Shown here: in pieces, positions 1-6,558 of the stretch
How positions within the stretch are numbered: position 1 is the stretch's first letter
Layout: each line of letters begins with the position of its first letter
Assembly: GCA_947471105.1 (NCBI GenBank)
Contig: CANIYB010000111.1
Span: forward strand, 1-7,580
Length of the DNA stretch: 7,580 nt
Origin: Cytophagaceae bacterium
Lineage (GTDB): Bacteria; Bacteroidota; Bacteroidia; Cytophagales; Spirosomataceae
Direction: 5' to 3'
The notes under the pieces: model-generated
Seen by the model: only the letters and a program-made list of their open reading frames with translations
Told to the model about the DNA's origin: nothing
Database searches by the model: none
Position numbers and translations under genes: made by a program

Positions 1-526
1 ATAAGGATACAGATAAATAAGTTGAAATCGCGAATACGTCCCAAACCAATGGGGAGTTAAAGTTAACCCATAGCGAACCAAAAGCGTTAGGTAAAGGCAA
101 AGCCCAGTGAGCTAACCAAGGCCGTCCCATGTGCGCCAAAATAAAGGAAGCTGCACATAAAACCGCAAAAATAGTCATCGCTTCCGCCGAACGGTTGATC
201 GAAGTTCTCCACTTTTGACGGAACAATAATAACACCGCTGAAATCAATGTCCCCGCGTGACCAATACCCACCCACCATACAAAGTTTGTGATATCCCAAG
301 CCCAACCAACGGTTTTATTCAGTCCCCAAACTCCGATTCCTTGCCACCAAGTGTAAAATAAGCAGTATGCTCCGTATGCGAAAATGATACATGAGATACC
401 AAAGGCCCATTTCCATTCTTTTGTGGGTTCCCCTTCTACTTGTTTGCAGATATCGTGGGTAACATCGTGATAAGATTTTCCACCAGTAACTAGTTTCTCT
501 CTTATGGGTGATACAACGTGCGACAT
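1..526 (-). CDS. actC: ActC, NrfD-like membrane subunit of alternative complex III (3' end outside window)
   Basis: Only the first 175 codons are present; the frame stays open to the window edge. The product starts MSHVVSPIREKLVTGG and is recognisable as the NrfD/PsrC-family polytopic membrane subunit of ACIII. It oxidises menaquinol in the cytoplasmic membrane and passes electrons to the Fe-S domain of ActB. Hydrophobic segments are visible at about residues 41-60, 82-103, 115-133 and from 160 onward. Conserved-looking stretches are GIGHAGTLISAVL (88-100) and HMGRPW (132-137). The full family length is roughly 450-490 residues, so about 60% is missing. The start follows the actB stop by 29 bases, all A or T, with no Shine-Dalgarno sequence, as is common in Bacteroidota. 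Identification rests on this motif pattern plus the neighbouring actA and actB; it would be hard to explain as anything else. Confidence 0.93.
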   Translation of the reverse strand, partial: MSHVVSPIREKLVTGGKSYHDVTHDICKQVEGEPTKEWKWAFGISCIIFAYGAYCLFYTWWQGIGVWGLNKTVGWAWDITNFVWWVGIGHAGTLISAVLLLFRQKWRTSINRSAEAMTIFAVLCAASFILAHMGRPWLAHWALPLPNAFGSLWVNFNSPLVWDVFAISTYLSVSL

Positions 527-555
527 ATTTTATTTAATTTTTATTTTATTTAATA

Positions 556-3500
556 TTAAGCTTCTTTTTTTGAGTCCTTGTTACGCACTTTCATCAAATA
601 AGAAACATTTGGCTTCACATTAATCTCTTCAATTACGTGGTATGCACGTCCTTCTTTTTCCACTTCTAATAACTTAGAAATTTCAGAGCTAGGATCATTC
701 ATATCCCCAAAAGTGATGGCATTAGTCGGGCAAGATTGCGCACAAGCCATTTGGATTTCTCCATCGATTGGACGACGTTTCTCTTTCTTTGCTTCTAATT
801 TACCTGCTTGAATTCTTTGAACACACATCGAGCATTTTTCCATTACTCCACGTGAACGAACAGTTACGTCAGGATTGATGACCATACGTCCCAAATCATT
901 ATTGAAATGGAAATCAAAATCATCTGTTTGGAAATAACGGAACCAGTTGAAACGACGTACTTTATATGGACAGTTGTTGGCACAATAACGAGTTCCAATA
1001 CAACGGTTATAAGTCATTTGGTTTAATCCTTCTGAAGAGTGTGTGGTCGCTAATACTGGGCAAACCGTTTCACAAGGAGCATTGTTGCAATGTTGACATA
1101 ACATCGGTTGGAATACCACCTCTGGATTATCAGAAGCTATTTCCAATCCTTTTAAATCTTCTACCTCCGCATCGGATGAATAATATCTGTCGATTCTCAT
1201 CCAGTGCATTTCGCGGCGATTAATTACTTCTTGGCGACCGACCACTGGAACATTGTTTTCTGCAGAGCATGAAATAACACAGGCAGAACAACCCGTACAT
1301 GTATTTAGGTCGATGACCATTCCCCATGCGTGGTTATTGTATTTATGTCCGTTCCATAATGAAATGTCTGTCGCATCTTTCTTTCCTTCAGCCGTTGATA
1401 TTTGTGGATTATAACGTCCTGAAAGTGGATCTTTAACAAAACTTCCCAAAACAGTTTCCTGAACGACCGCTTGGCGTGCCATCACGGTATGGTGAGTTTG
1501 TGTTTGCGCAATGTCTTTTGTCTCGCCAGTTGGCGTAATCGTTACACCCTGTGTATTAATCCCTACACATGCTCCATTAATTTCAGAAATGAATGGGTAA
1601 GCATTTACTCCAACTCCATCCGCTGATTTACCCGCTTTAGTCCGGCCGTAACCGATGGCAATGGCAATCGTATCTTGAGCTTGACCTGGTTGAACTAACA
1701 CAGGAAGTGTCACTTTATATCCTTTTGCGCTTACTTCAACTAAATCGCCTTGCGCTAATTTTAATTTAGTCGCAGTAGGTTGTGAAATGGCTGCATAATT
1801 ATCCCAACACGCCTTCGAAACGGGCTCAGGGAATTCTTGTAACCACGGATTATTTGCTTGGGAACCTGTTCCCAAACCTACTTTTTCATACACAGCTATT
1901 TCTAAATTGGTAGAAGAAGCCGAATACGATTTATTGATGGCAGCTGCTGAAGCGGCTACATCTATTGACGGAGACGTTGCAGAAATGGTAACTGCATTAG
2001 GTTCAAAAACACCATCATGCAATGCGTTTTTCCACGCTACGGCACCACCTTTTAAAATATTTTTCTCCCAATTGCTTTCTAAGTAAGCAGCAAAATCAGA
2101 CGCTAAGCCAGCCCAAGTCAAGAAACTTGATTGTGCTTGACGCGTTTTGAAAATGGTTGAGATCGTCGGTTGGGTCAATGAATAAAAACCAGCTTTAGGT
2201 TCTGCATCATTCCATGATTCTAAATAATGAGAATCTGGAGCAATGAATTGACATAAAGATGCAGTTTCATCTGCACGGTCATTCGTCGCTAAACTTAATC
2301 CTACTTTTGGTAGAGCCGCAGCAAGTGCTGCTCCCATCGGATGGTTATAAACTGGATTTGCATTGTAGAAAATCACAGCAGCAATACTTCCCGCTGAAGC
2401 TTCCTTAATGAAATTAGCCATTGCCATGTCATTTCCTTGACGGTAATGTACAGCTAAGCCAGTGTTGATGGTGGTTCCGTATGCGCCAACTAAACTATTG
2501 GTCGCGGCAATGATCTTTTGTACTTCTGGATCATTTGATCCGGATACGATAATCGATGCACCTTTGGAAGCAACAAGATCTTTGGCTGCTTTGTCTAAGT
2601 GATCTAATTTAATGCTTGCACCAGAAAGCGATGCCGCTCCTGATAATTTAGCCACTGCATTATATAAGGATAGGGCGACTAAACCTTCTTGTGACGGCTT
2701 GTAAGTTGAACGATAATCTGCGTTAGCACCTGTATTCGATAAAATTGACTCAAACTGGAAATGACGAGACATCGTCTTTTTGCCATCTTTAGCTGAACCC
2801 ACTTTACGTGTCACGGCCCATTGTGCCGCAAATTCTGCTGGAGCAATCCATGAGCCTAAGAAATCTGCGCCTATAGAAACAATAGTTTTTGCTTGGCTAA
2901 AATCGATGTTAGGCAGAATGCCACCATGTGCCTGTGTCAAACCATAAGCAGGGTTTGCATCGTAAACAACATGCTGTGTGGTTGGATATTTAGCTGTAAA
3001 TTCTGCAATCACTTTTTTAGTAGTAGGAGAGAGAATCGAATTAGATACAATTCTAATTTGTCCTCCTTTAGCAGCAGCTGCAGCTAATTTAGCTGTAAAT
3101 TCTTTGTCTAGTTGGGCCCAGTCTGCAGATTTTCCACCTACCTGAGGTCCTTTTAATTTCTCGTTATCATAAAGACTTAACACGGATGCGTGTGCACGTC
3201 CAGATAAAACTCCTTTAGAAACAGATGATGATTTATTTCCTTCAATTTTAATCGGCCTTCCTTCTCTGGTTTTAACCAAGATAGAAGCATATTCTCCTCC
3301 ATCAGAATACGTTGACGCATACCAATTCGCGATAGTCGGCTCTACATCTTCTGGCTTATTTAAATAGGGTATTGTGTTTTTCACTGGGGATTCGCATGCA
3401 GCTAAAGACACTGCAGCCACTCCAAAACCTAACATTTTCAGAAAATCGCGGCGATGAGTTGCTGAACCATCTACAAGGGATTCTCCCTTTGAATCATTTT

Positions 3501-3603
3501 CAGTTGGCATATTGCCAAACTCATTGTGAATGTTTTTTACAAACGATGGTTCATTGGTTAACTCCTCAATCCCTTTCCAATACCTCTTGTTCGAATTTTC
3601 CAT
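556..3603 (-). CDS. actB: ActB, molybdopterin-oxidoreductase-like/four-cluster Fe-S fusion subunit of alternative complex III
   Basis: This 1015-residue peripheral subunit wires electrons from ActC quinol oxidation to the ActA hemes on the periplasmic side. Residues 1-50 are a charged extension, followed by a Tat motif RRDFLK (51-56), a hydrophobic stretch and a lipobox-like VSLAAC with C70. Residues about 75-700 resemble a molybdopterin oxidoreductase. That half has no CX2CX3C Fe-S motif (only C70, C451, C599 and C679 occur before residue 760), which fits the known absence of a molybdenum cofactor in ActB. Residues about 745-970 are a four-cluster ferredoxin domain: C769/772/775/779, C836/839/844/848, C868/874/878 with T871 where a fourth Cys would be, and C924/927/954/958. 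Fifteen cysteines match three [4Fe-4S] plus one [3Fe-4S] cluster, as known for ACIII. It lies between actA (45 bases upstream) and actC (29 bases downstream). The ATG at 3603 gives the family's characteristic NKRYWKGIEEL N-terminus. Confidence 0.96.
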   Translation of the reverse strand: MENSNKRYWKGIEELTNEPSFVKNIHNEFGNMPTENDSKGESLVDGSATHRRDFLKMLGFGVAAVSLAACESPVKNTIPYLNKPEDVEPTIANWYASTYSDGGEYASILVKTREGRPIKIEGNKSSSVSKGVLSGRAHASVLSLYDNEKLKGPQVGGKSADWAQLDKEFTAKLAAAAAKGGQIRIVSNSILSPTTKKVIAEFTAKYPTTQHVVYDANPAYGLTQAHGGILPNIDFSQAKTIVSIGADFLGSWIAPAEFAAQWAVTRKVGSAKDGKKTMSRHFQFESILSNTGANADYRSTYKPSQEGLVALSLYNAVAKLSGAASLSGASIKLDHLDKAAKDLVASKGASIIVSGSNDPEVQKIIAATNSLVGAYGTTINTGLAVHYRQGNDMAMANFIKEASAGSIAAVIFYNANPVYNHPMGAALAAALPKVGLSLATNDRADETASLCQFIAPDSHYLESWNDAEPKAGFYSLTQPTISTIFKTRQAQSSFLTWAGLASDFAAYLESNWEKNILKGGAVAWKNALHDGVFEPNAVTISATSPSIDVAASAAAINKSYSASSTNLEIAVYEKVGLGTGSQANNPWLQEFPEPVSKACWDNYAAISQPTATKLKLAQGDLVEVSAKGYKVTLPVLVQPGQAQDTIAIAIGYGRTKAGKSADGVGVNAYPFISEINGACVGINTQGVTITPTGETKDIAQTQTHHTVMARQAVVQETVLGSFVKDPLSGRYNPQISTAEGKKDATDISLWNGHKYNNHAWGMVIDLNTCTGCSACVISCSAENNVPVVGRQEVINRREMHWMRIDRYYSSDAEVEDLKGLEIASDNPEVVFQPMLCQHCNNAPCETVCPVLATTHSSEGLNQMTYNRCIGTRYCANNCPYKVRRFNWFRYFQTDDFDFHFNNDLGRMVINPDVTVRSRGVMEKCSMCVQRIQAGKLEAKKEKRRPIDGEIQMACAQSCPTNAITFGDMNDPSSEISKLLEVEKEGRAYHVIEEINVKPNVSYLMKVRNKDSKKEA

Positions 3604-3648
3604 ATAATCTTTCTTATTCAGACTAAAATTGAATCTATTTTTCTACTA

Positions 3649-4857
3649 TTAATAATGACACTTAGAACATTCTAAGCCACCGATGTTTTGAACTTTTAAA
3701 GGAGTTTTGCTGTCCTTATTATGGACCTCAACTAACTTATCATAATAGGCATTGCCTTTTGCATTAACGTCTGTTTGACGATGACAATCAATACACCAGC
3801 CCATCGTTAATGATGATCTCTGCTCAACTACTTCCATTTTTTCGACATCCCCATGACAGCTTTTGCACTCCAAAGCGCCCACATTCGTATGCTGCGAGTG
3901 ATTGAAATAAGCTAAATCAGGAAGGTTGTGAACACGTACCCATTGAATAGGTTCGTTTTTTTCCAAGGCTGAGTAAATCTTTTGTATTTCTGGGGATTCT
4001 CTTTTAATCGCATTGTGACAGTTCATACAAATATTGGCCGAAGGAACATTGGCTCCTTTGCCTTCATAAACTCCCGTATGGCAATAGTTACAATTGATTT
4101 GATATTCACCTGCGTGTAATTTGTGCGAAAATTTAATCGGTTGCTCAGGTGCATATCCTTGGTGAATACCCACTCCGTAAGCTGCATCGATGGTTGCTTT
4201 GCCTCCTAATAATAAGGCTAAAACAATTATACCTGTTTTGACCGCTGAATTGGCTGCTAATGATTTTGCATTTTCAGATAATGCTTGGAAAAATGGTTTT
4301 CCAGACTCATTAGCCTCAGAACCTGAAAGTTTGCCTAACGTATTAACAATGGACAATAAGGCAATTAGAACCAAAACCATGATGATTAAAAGACCGACTA
4401 ACAAGATTTCCATCATGCCACCAGAACTCGGAGCTGCTGCTGGAGCCGCACCCGCTGCCGGAGCTGCACCTGCTGCCGGAGCCGCTGGAGCTGCATTCGC
4501 TGCATCGATGTATGCAATAATTCCCTTGATCTGTCCTTCTGAGAAGTTGGGATACGGGGTCATCGCCGCCTTGTTAAACTTGTTATACAAATCGTTGGCA
4601 TATTTGTCGCCAGACGCGATCATCGCTTGAGGATTATGTACCCAAGAAACGATCCATTCGATTGGACGTCGCCCTGAAACACCTTTTAGGCCGGGGCCAA
4701 CTAAAGTCTCATCGGATGTATTGTGGCATGCCGCACAATTGTTTTTAAATAATGATTCTCCTTCGGCCGCATCTTGTGAATAGGATGCACTTGCTGATGC
4801 AAATAATAAGGCTAGCGAAAAAAGAAAGGTAACGAGAGTTGATTTTTTACAAAACAT
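3649..4857 (-). CDS. actA: ActA, membrane-anchored hexaheme c-type cytochrome of alternative complex III (monoheme plus pentaheme domains)
   Basis: This 402-residue protein has six CXXCH heme sites: 41-45, 256-260, 277-281, 331-335, 355-359 and 397-401, the last only one residue before the C-terminus. Residues 1-27 are a signal peptide. Residues about 29-121 form a class I cytochrome c domain, with M99 the likely axial ligand. An Ala/Pro/Gly linker (122-147) leads to a membrane helix at 149-172 and a second hydrophobic stretch at 207-219. Residues 240-402 form the five-heme ActA domain, whose FSHKLH (243-248) and FNHSQH (318-323) motifs supply distal His ligands. In ACIII this subunit carries electrons from ActB to cytochrome oxidase in the periplasm. 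It is the first gene of the operon and is preceded by a promoter-like site. The N-terminal monoheme domain is an addition compared with a plain pentaheme ActA. Family assignment is firm; which partner the extra heme serves is inference. Confidence 0.95.
   Translation of the reverse strand: MFCKKSTLVTFLFSLALLFASASASYSQDAAEGESLFKNNCAACHNTSDETLVGPGLKGVSGRRPIEWIVSWVHNPQAMIASGDKYANDLYNKFNKAAMTPYPNFSEGQIKGIIAYIDAANAAPAAPAAGAAPAAGAAPAAAPSSGGMMEILLVGLLIIMVLVLIALLSIVNTLGKLSGSEANESGKPFFQALSENAKSLAANSAVKTGIIVLALLLGGKATIDAAYGVGIHQGYAPEQPIKFSHKLHAGEYQINCNYCHTGVYEGKGANVPSANICMNCHNAIKRESPEIQKIYSALEKNEPIQWVRVHNLPDLAYFNHSQHTNVGALECKSCHGDVEKMEVVEQRSSLTMGWCIDCHRQTDVNAKGNAYYDKLVEVHNKDSKTPLKVQNIGGLECSKCHY
4429..4509 (-). 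repeat. Degenerate tandem repeat coding for the Ala/Pro/Gly linker of ActA
   Basis: Two adjacent 18-base units (4442-4459 and 4460-4477) differ at only two positions, and degenerate partial copies flank them. They encode AAPAAG-type units at residues about 120-143 of ActA, between the monoheme cytochrome domain and the membrane helix. The repeat is in frame (18 = 6 codons), so copy-number change would alter linker length without a frameshift. It is locally far richer in G+C than the rest of the gene. Confidence 0.8.
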
Positions 4858-4888
4858 AAGCTTGGAATTCTCATTTTAATTCAGTGCG

Positions 4889-4919
4889 CAAAATTACGTT
4901 CTGAAATATTAGGAAACAA
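4889..4919 (-). promoter_or_regulatory. Predicted Bacteroidota-type promoter of the act operon
   Basis: Read on the minus strand, TTG (4919-4917), a 20-base spacer and TAATTTTG (4896-4889) fit the Bacteroidota/Flavobacterium pattern TTG-N17-23-TAnnTTTG. Transcription would start near base 4882, leaving a leader of about 25 bases before the actA ATG at 4857. A perfect 10-base palindrome CAATTAATTG (4917-4926) overlaps the upstream element. The remaining sequence up to the tRNA terminator (4927-5041) is A/T-rich and shows no gene or second convincing promoter. Confidence 0.6.
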
Positions 4920-5041
4920 TTAATTGGCCATTCAATTTCAGGATTTTTTAAGGATTGATCCCTTATTTAGAATTTTTTAAAATAAGCGCAAAAGATTATT
5001 GAATTATTTTTAGCTTAAGTATTAAAATTTCAACATAAACA

Positions 5042-5068
5042 AAAAAACCTTCACTAGGAAGGTTTTTT
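5042..5068 (-). terminator. Intrinsic terminator of tRNA-Cys
   Basis: A perfect 11-bp stem (AAAAAACCTTC / GAAGGTTTTTT) encloses a 5-base loop (5053-5057). Read on the minus strand it ends in a six-T tract and begins only one base after the last tRNA base. It therefore ends the tRNA-Cys transcript and insulates the act promoter downstream. The stem is symmetric with A and T tracts on both sides, so it could also work in the other direction, but no plus-strand gene leads into it. Confidence 0.85.
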
Positions 5069-5069
5069 G

Positions 5070-5140
5070 AGGTTTCGAGCGGATTCGAACCGCTGTAGAA
5101 GGTTTTGCAGACCTCTGCCTAGCCGCTCGGCCACGAAACC
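5070..5140 (-). tRNA. tRNA-Cys (anticodon GCA)
   Basis: The minus strand folds into a full cloverleaf. The acceptor stem GGTTTCG/CGAAACC is followed by a D arm with GCC/GGC pairing. The anticodon stem GAGGT/ACCTT (with one G-U pair) carries the loop CTGCAAA, with anticodon GCA at 5108-5106. The T arm is AGCGG-TTCGAAT-CCGCT. The discriminator base is U73 (complement of A at 5070), the known identity base of tRNA-Cys. The 3' CCA is not encoded and must be added enzymatically. A strong promoter lies just upstream and a terminator directly downstream, so it is a single-gene transcription unit. Confidence 0.97.
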
Positions 5141-5154
5141 AATTAACTGGGACG

Positions 5155-5185
5155 CAAAAATAGCACTTTTTTGCTAATGGGCAAA
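5155..5185 (-). promoter_or_regulatory. Consensus Bacteroidota promoter of tRNA-Cys
   Basis: On the minus strand, TTTG (5185-5182), a 19-base spacer and TATTTTTG (5162-5155) match the published Bacteroides consensus TTTG-N19-TAnnTTTG at every specified base. The predicted start lies near 5148, giving a tRNA leader of about 8 bases. This is the best promoter match in the window and supports both the strand of the tRNA and the phylum assignment. Confidence 0.8.
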
Positions 5186-5244
5186 CGAATTAATCAAAAT
5201 TCAGATTTTATTGATTGAATCTTGGGCCAATTTGTCTGCCAAAT

Positions 5245-6489
5245 TTAACCTAGCGTAAACACCGTAATTTCTGGTGGCATACCTACTCGGCCAGGATATC
5301 CTAAATACCCGTAACCTCGATTTACATAAATTTGCTGCTCTCCTTCCTTATATAATCCTGCCCATTGCTTATATACGTATTGCGCTGGGGACCATTTATA
5401 ATTTCCAATCTTCACGCCAAATTGTGTTCCATGCGTATGGCCAGCAAAAGCGACATCAATGTCCTTGAATTTCTTGGTCACTTCGGCATTCCAATGAGTT
5501 GGGTCGTGTGAAAGAAGCAATTTAGTAGAGGCTTCTTCCGTACCGGCATACGCTTTACCCAAGTTGCCATACCAAGGAAACCGACCCACACCAATATTTT
5601 GCACTCCAATAATCGCTAACTTTTCACCAGATTCTTCGATGAACCGATGTTCGTCCATTAATAAATCATACCCCATTAACTCATGAGCCTTCATTAAATC
5701 TTTTAAATTTTGCTTTTTTGCTGCTGGGGAATTCCAACGAACATAATCACCATAATCGTGGTTGCCTAAGGTGCTGAAAACGCCTAAGGGAGCTTTTAAT
5801 TTTGAAAAGATCTCAAAATAATCTTTTACTTCTTTCGCTTCATTATTGACCAAATCCCCTGTAAAAAAGATTGCATCTGCCTTCTCGCGCATCATCATTT
5901 CGACACCCCCTTTAACAGCTGTTTTATTAAAAAAGCTTCCCGTGTGAATGTCAGAGATTTGCGCAATGCGCATGCCTTTGAATGCTTTGGGTAGGTTTGG
6001 GATTTTTAAGGATATTTTTTCAACTCGATAATCATGCGCACCTGAAATGATTCCAAAAGCAAATGTGGCTGCAGGTACGGCGCCAACGGCCAAAGCTGCT
6101 TTGGAAAGGAACTCGTTTCTGCTAATATTTCCCGGGGCATATTCGTCGGGACTGATGCGCATTTTGACATTTTGGAAAGACCAACGAATGATTCGGGTGA
6201 TGTCCTCAATCAGTAAAAAAAGAATGATGAATAATTTGGTAATCATACTAATCATGACCAAAGCCATGAAGGTTATCCGAATTTCGTTTTTCCAAAAATG
6301 CAAGGGCATGAAATTATACGCCCAAATTCCTATGATGATCAAACTCGTAAATCCCCAATATCCATATCGGGTAATTAATTGTATTTGAGTTGACGAATGA
6401 TGTGTTGCCGTGCGAAATGCCTGCCAAACGTAATAATCAATCGCAAAAATTAGGAGTGACAAAAAAGGCACAAAATACATTTTATTCAT
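5245..6489 (-). CDS. Membrane-anchored calcineurin-like metallophosphoesterase (YkuE/LpxG-like superfamily)
   Basis: This 414-residue protein has three N-terminal hydrophobic segments (about 5-23, 45-61, 73-94). A basic loop follows, then a fourth hydrophobic stretch (about 131-149) preceded by SRNEFLSK (123-130), which resembles a Tat motif with the second Arg lost. The catalytic domain (about 155-414) shows the complete dinuclear metal site: D180/H182 in SDIH, D212 in GDL, N243/H244 in GNHD, H328 in LLSHDP, and H351/H353 in GHTHG. The basic loop before segment four suggests, by the positive-inside rule, a periplasmic catalytic domain. Relatives include B. subtilis YkuE and lipid-A-precursor pyrophosphatases such as LpxG, so a phosphodiester in the envelope is plausible; the substrate cannot be read from sequence. 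The start at 6489 or an ATG three codons later are both possible. It is divergent from the SDR gene, and no clear TAnnTTTG promoter was seen upstream. Confidence 0.9.
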   Translation of the reverse strand: MNKMYFVPFLSLLIFAIDYYVWQAFRTATHHSSTQIQLITRYGYWGFTSLIIIGIWAYNFMPLHFWKNEIRITFMALVMISMITKLFIILFLLIEDITRIIRWSFQNVKMRISPDEYAPGNISRNEFLSKAALAVGAVPAATFAFGIISGAHDYRVEKISLKIPNLPKAFKGMRIAQISDIHTGSFFNKTAVKGGVEMMMREKADAIFFTGDLVNNEAKEVKDYFEIFSKLKAPLGVFSTLGNHDYGDYVRWNSPAAKKQNLKDLMKAHELMGYDLLMDEHRFIEESGEKLAIIGVQNIGVGRFPWYGNLGKAYAGTEEASTKLLLSHDPTHWNAEVTKKFKDIDVAFAGHTHGTQFGVKIGNYKWSPAQYVYKQWAGLYKEGEQQIYVNRGYGYLGYPGRVGMPPEITVFTLG

Positions 6490-6519
6490 AGGTTGGTGCT
6501 CGCTAATGTGATTTACAAC

Positions 6520-6527
6520 TAAATTTG
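6520..6527 (+). promoter_or_regulatory. Candidate -7 element upstream of the SDR gene
   Basis: TAAATTTG matches TAnnTTTG exactly. The nearest upstream TTG (6493-6495) leaves a 24-base spacer, longer than usual, so the -33 half is weak. Transcription would begin near 6534, about 25 bases before the ATG at 6559. It sits in the 69-base gap between the two divergent starts. Confidence 0.4.
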
Positions 6528-6558
6528 TTGTTCATTTGTTCCAAAGGTGCAAAAAATT

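Noticed and set aside
87..305. 72-codon minus-strand frame at the left edge
   Set aside because: It overlaps actC in another frame. The actC frame encodes clear NrfD-type membrane segments and runs through the window edge.
966..1223. Plus-strand open frame opposite the Fe-S domain of actB
   Set aside because: Fully inside a highly conserved minus-strand coding region; the product has no recognisable features.
556..3603. A catalytic molybdenum oxidoreductase
   Set aside because: The molybdopterin-like half has no N-terminal Fe-S motif and sits between actA and actC. The extended-Tat N-terminus and fused four-cluster domain identify ActB, which is known to lack the cofactor.
4442..4477. Short direct repeats as a CRISPR array
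   Set aside because: The units are contiguous without spacers, in frame and code for an Ala/Pro linker.
4190..4630. 146-codon plus-strand open frame opposite actA
   Set aside because: It is antisense to a certain hexaheme cytochrome gene. Its Ala-rich part merely mirrors the GC-rich linker repeat, and it shows no domain or start signal.
4858..4870. AAGCTTGGAATTC looks like a cloning-vector polylinker (adjacent HindIII and EcoRI sites)
   Set aside because: It lies in a continuous natural leader between a fitting promoter and the actA start; no other vector sequence is present.
4962..4986. CTTATTT...AAATAAG inverted repeat in the tRNA-actA gap as an operator or terminator
   Set aside because: Seven A/T-rich pairs around an 11-base loop in an A/T-rich gap are expected by chance, and no adjoining signal supports it.
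5070..5140. tRNA-Cys as an integration (att) site
   Set aside because: No direct repeat of the tRNA 3' end, integrase gene or mobile cargo was seen in the window.
5229..5245. AATTTG-TCTGC-CAAATT hairpin at the phosphoesterase stop as a terminator
   Set aside because: Only six mostly A/T pairs, overlapping the stop codon, and no T tract follows on the minus strand.
6047..6388. 113-codon plus-strand open frame opposite the phosphoesterase N-terminus
   Set aside because: Its hydrophobic look comes from reading the complement of membrane-helix codons; the minus-strand gene is well supported.
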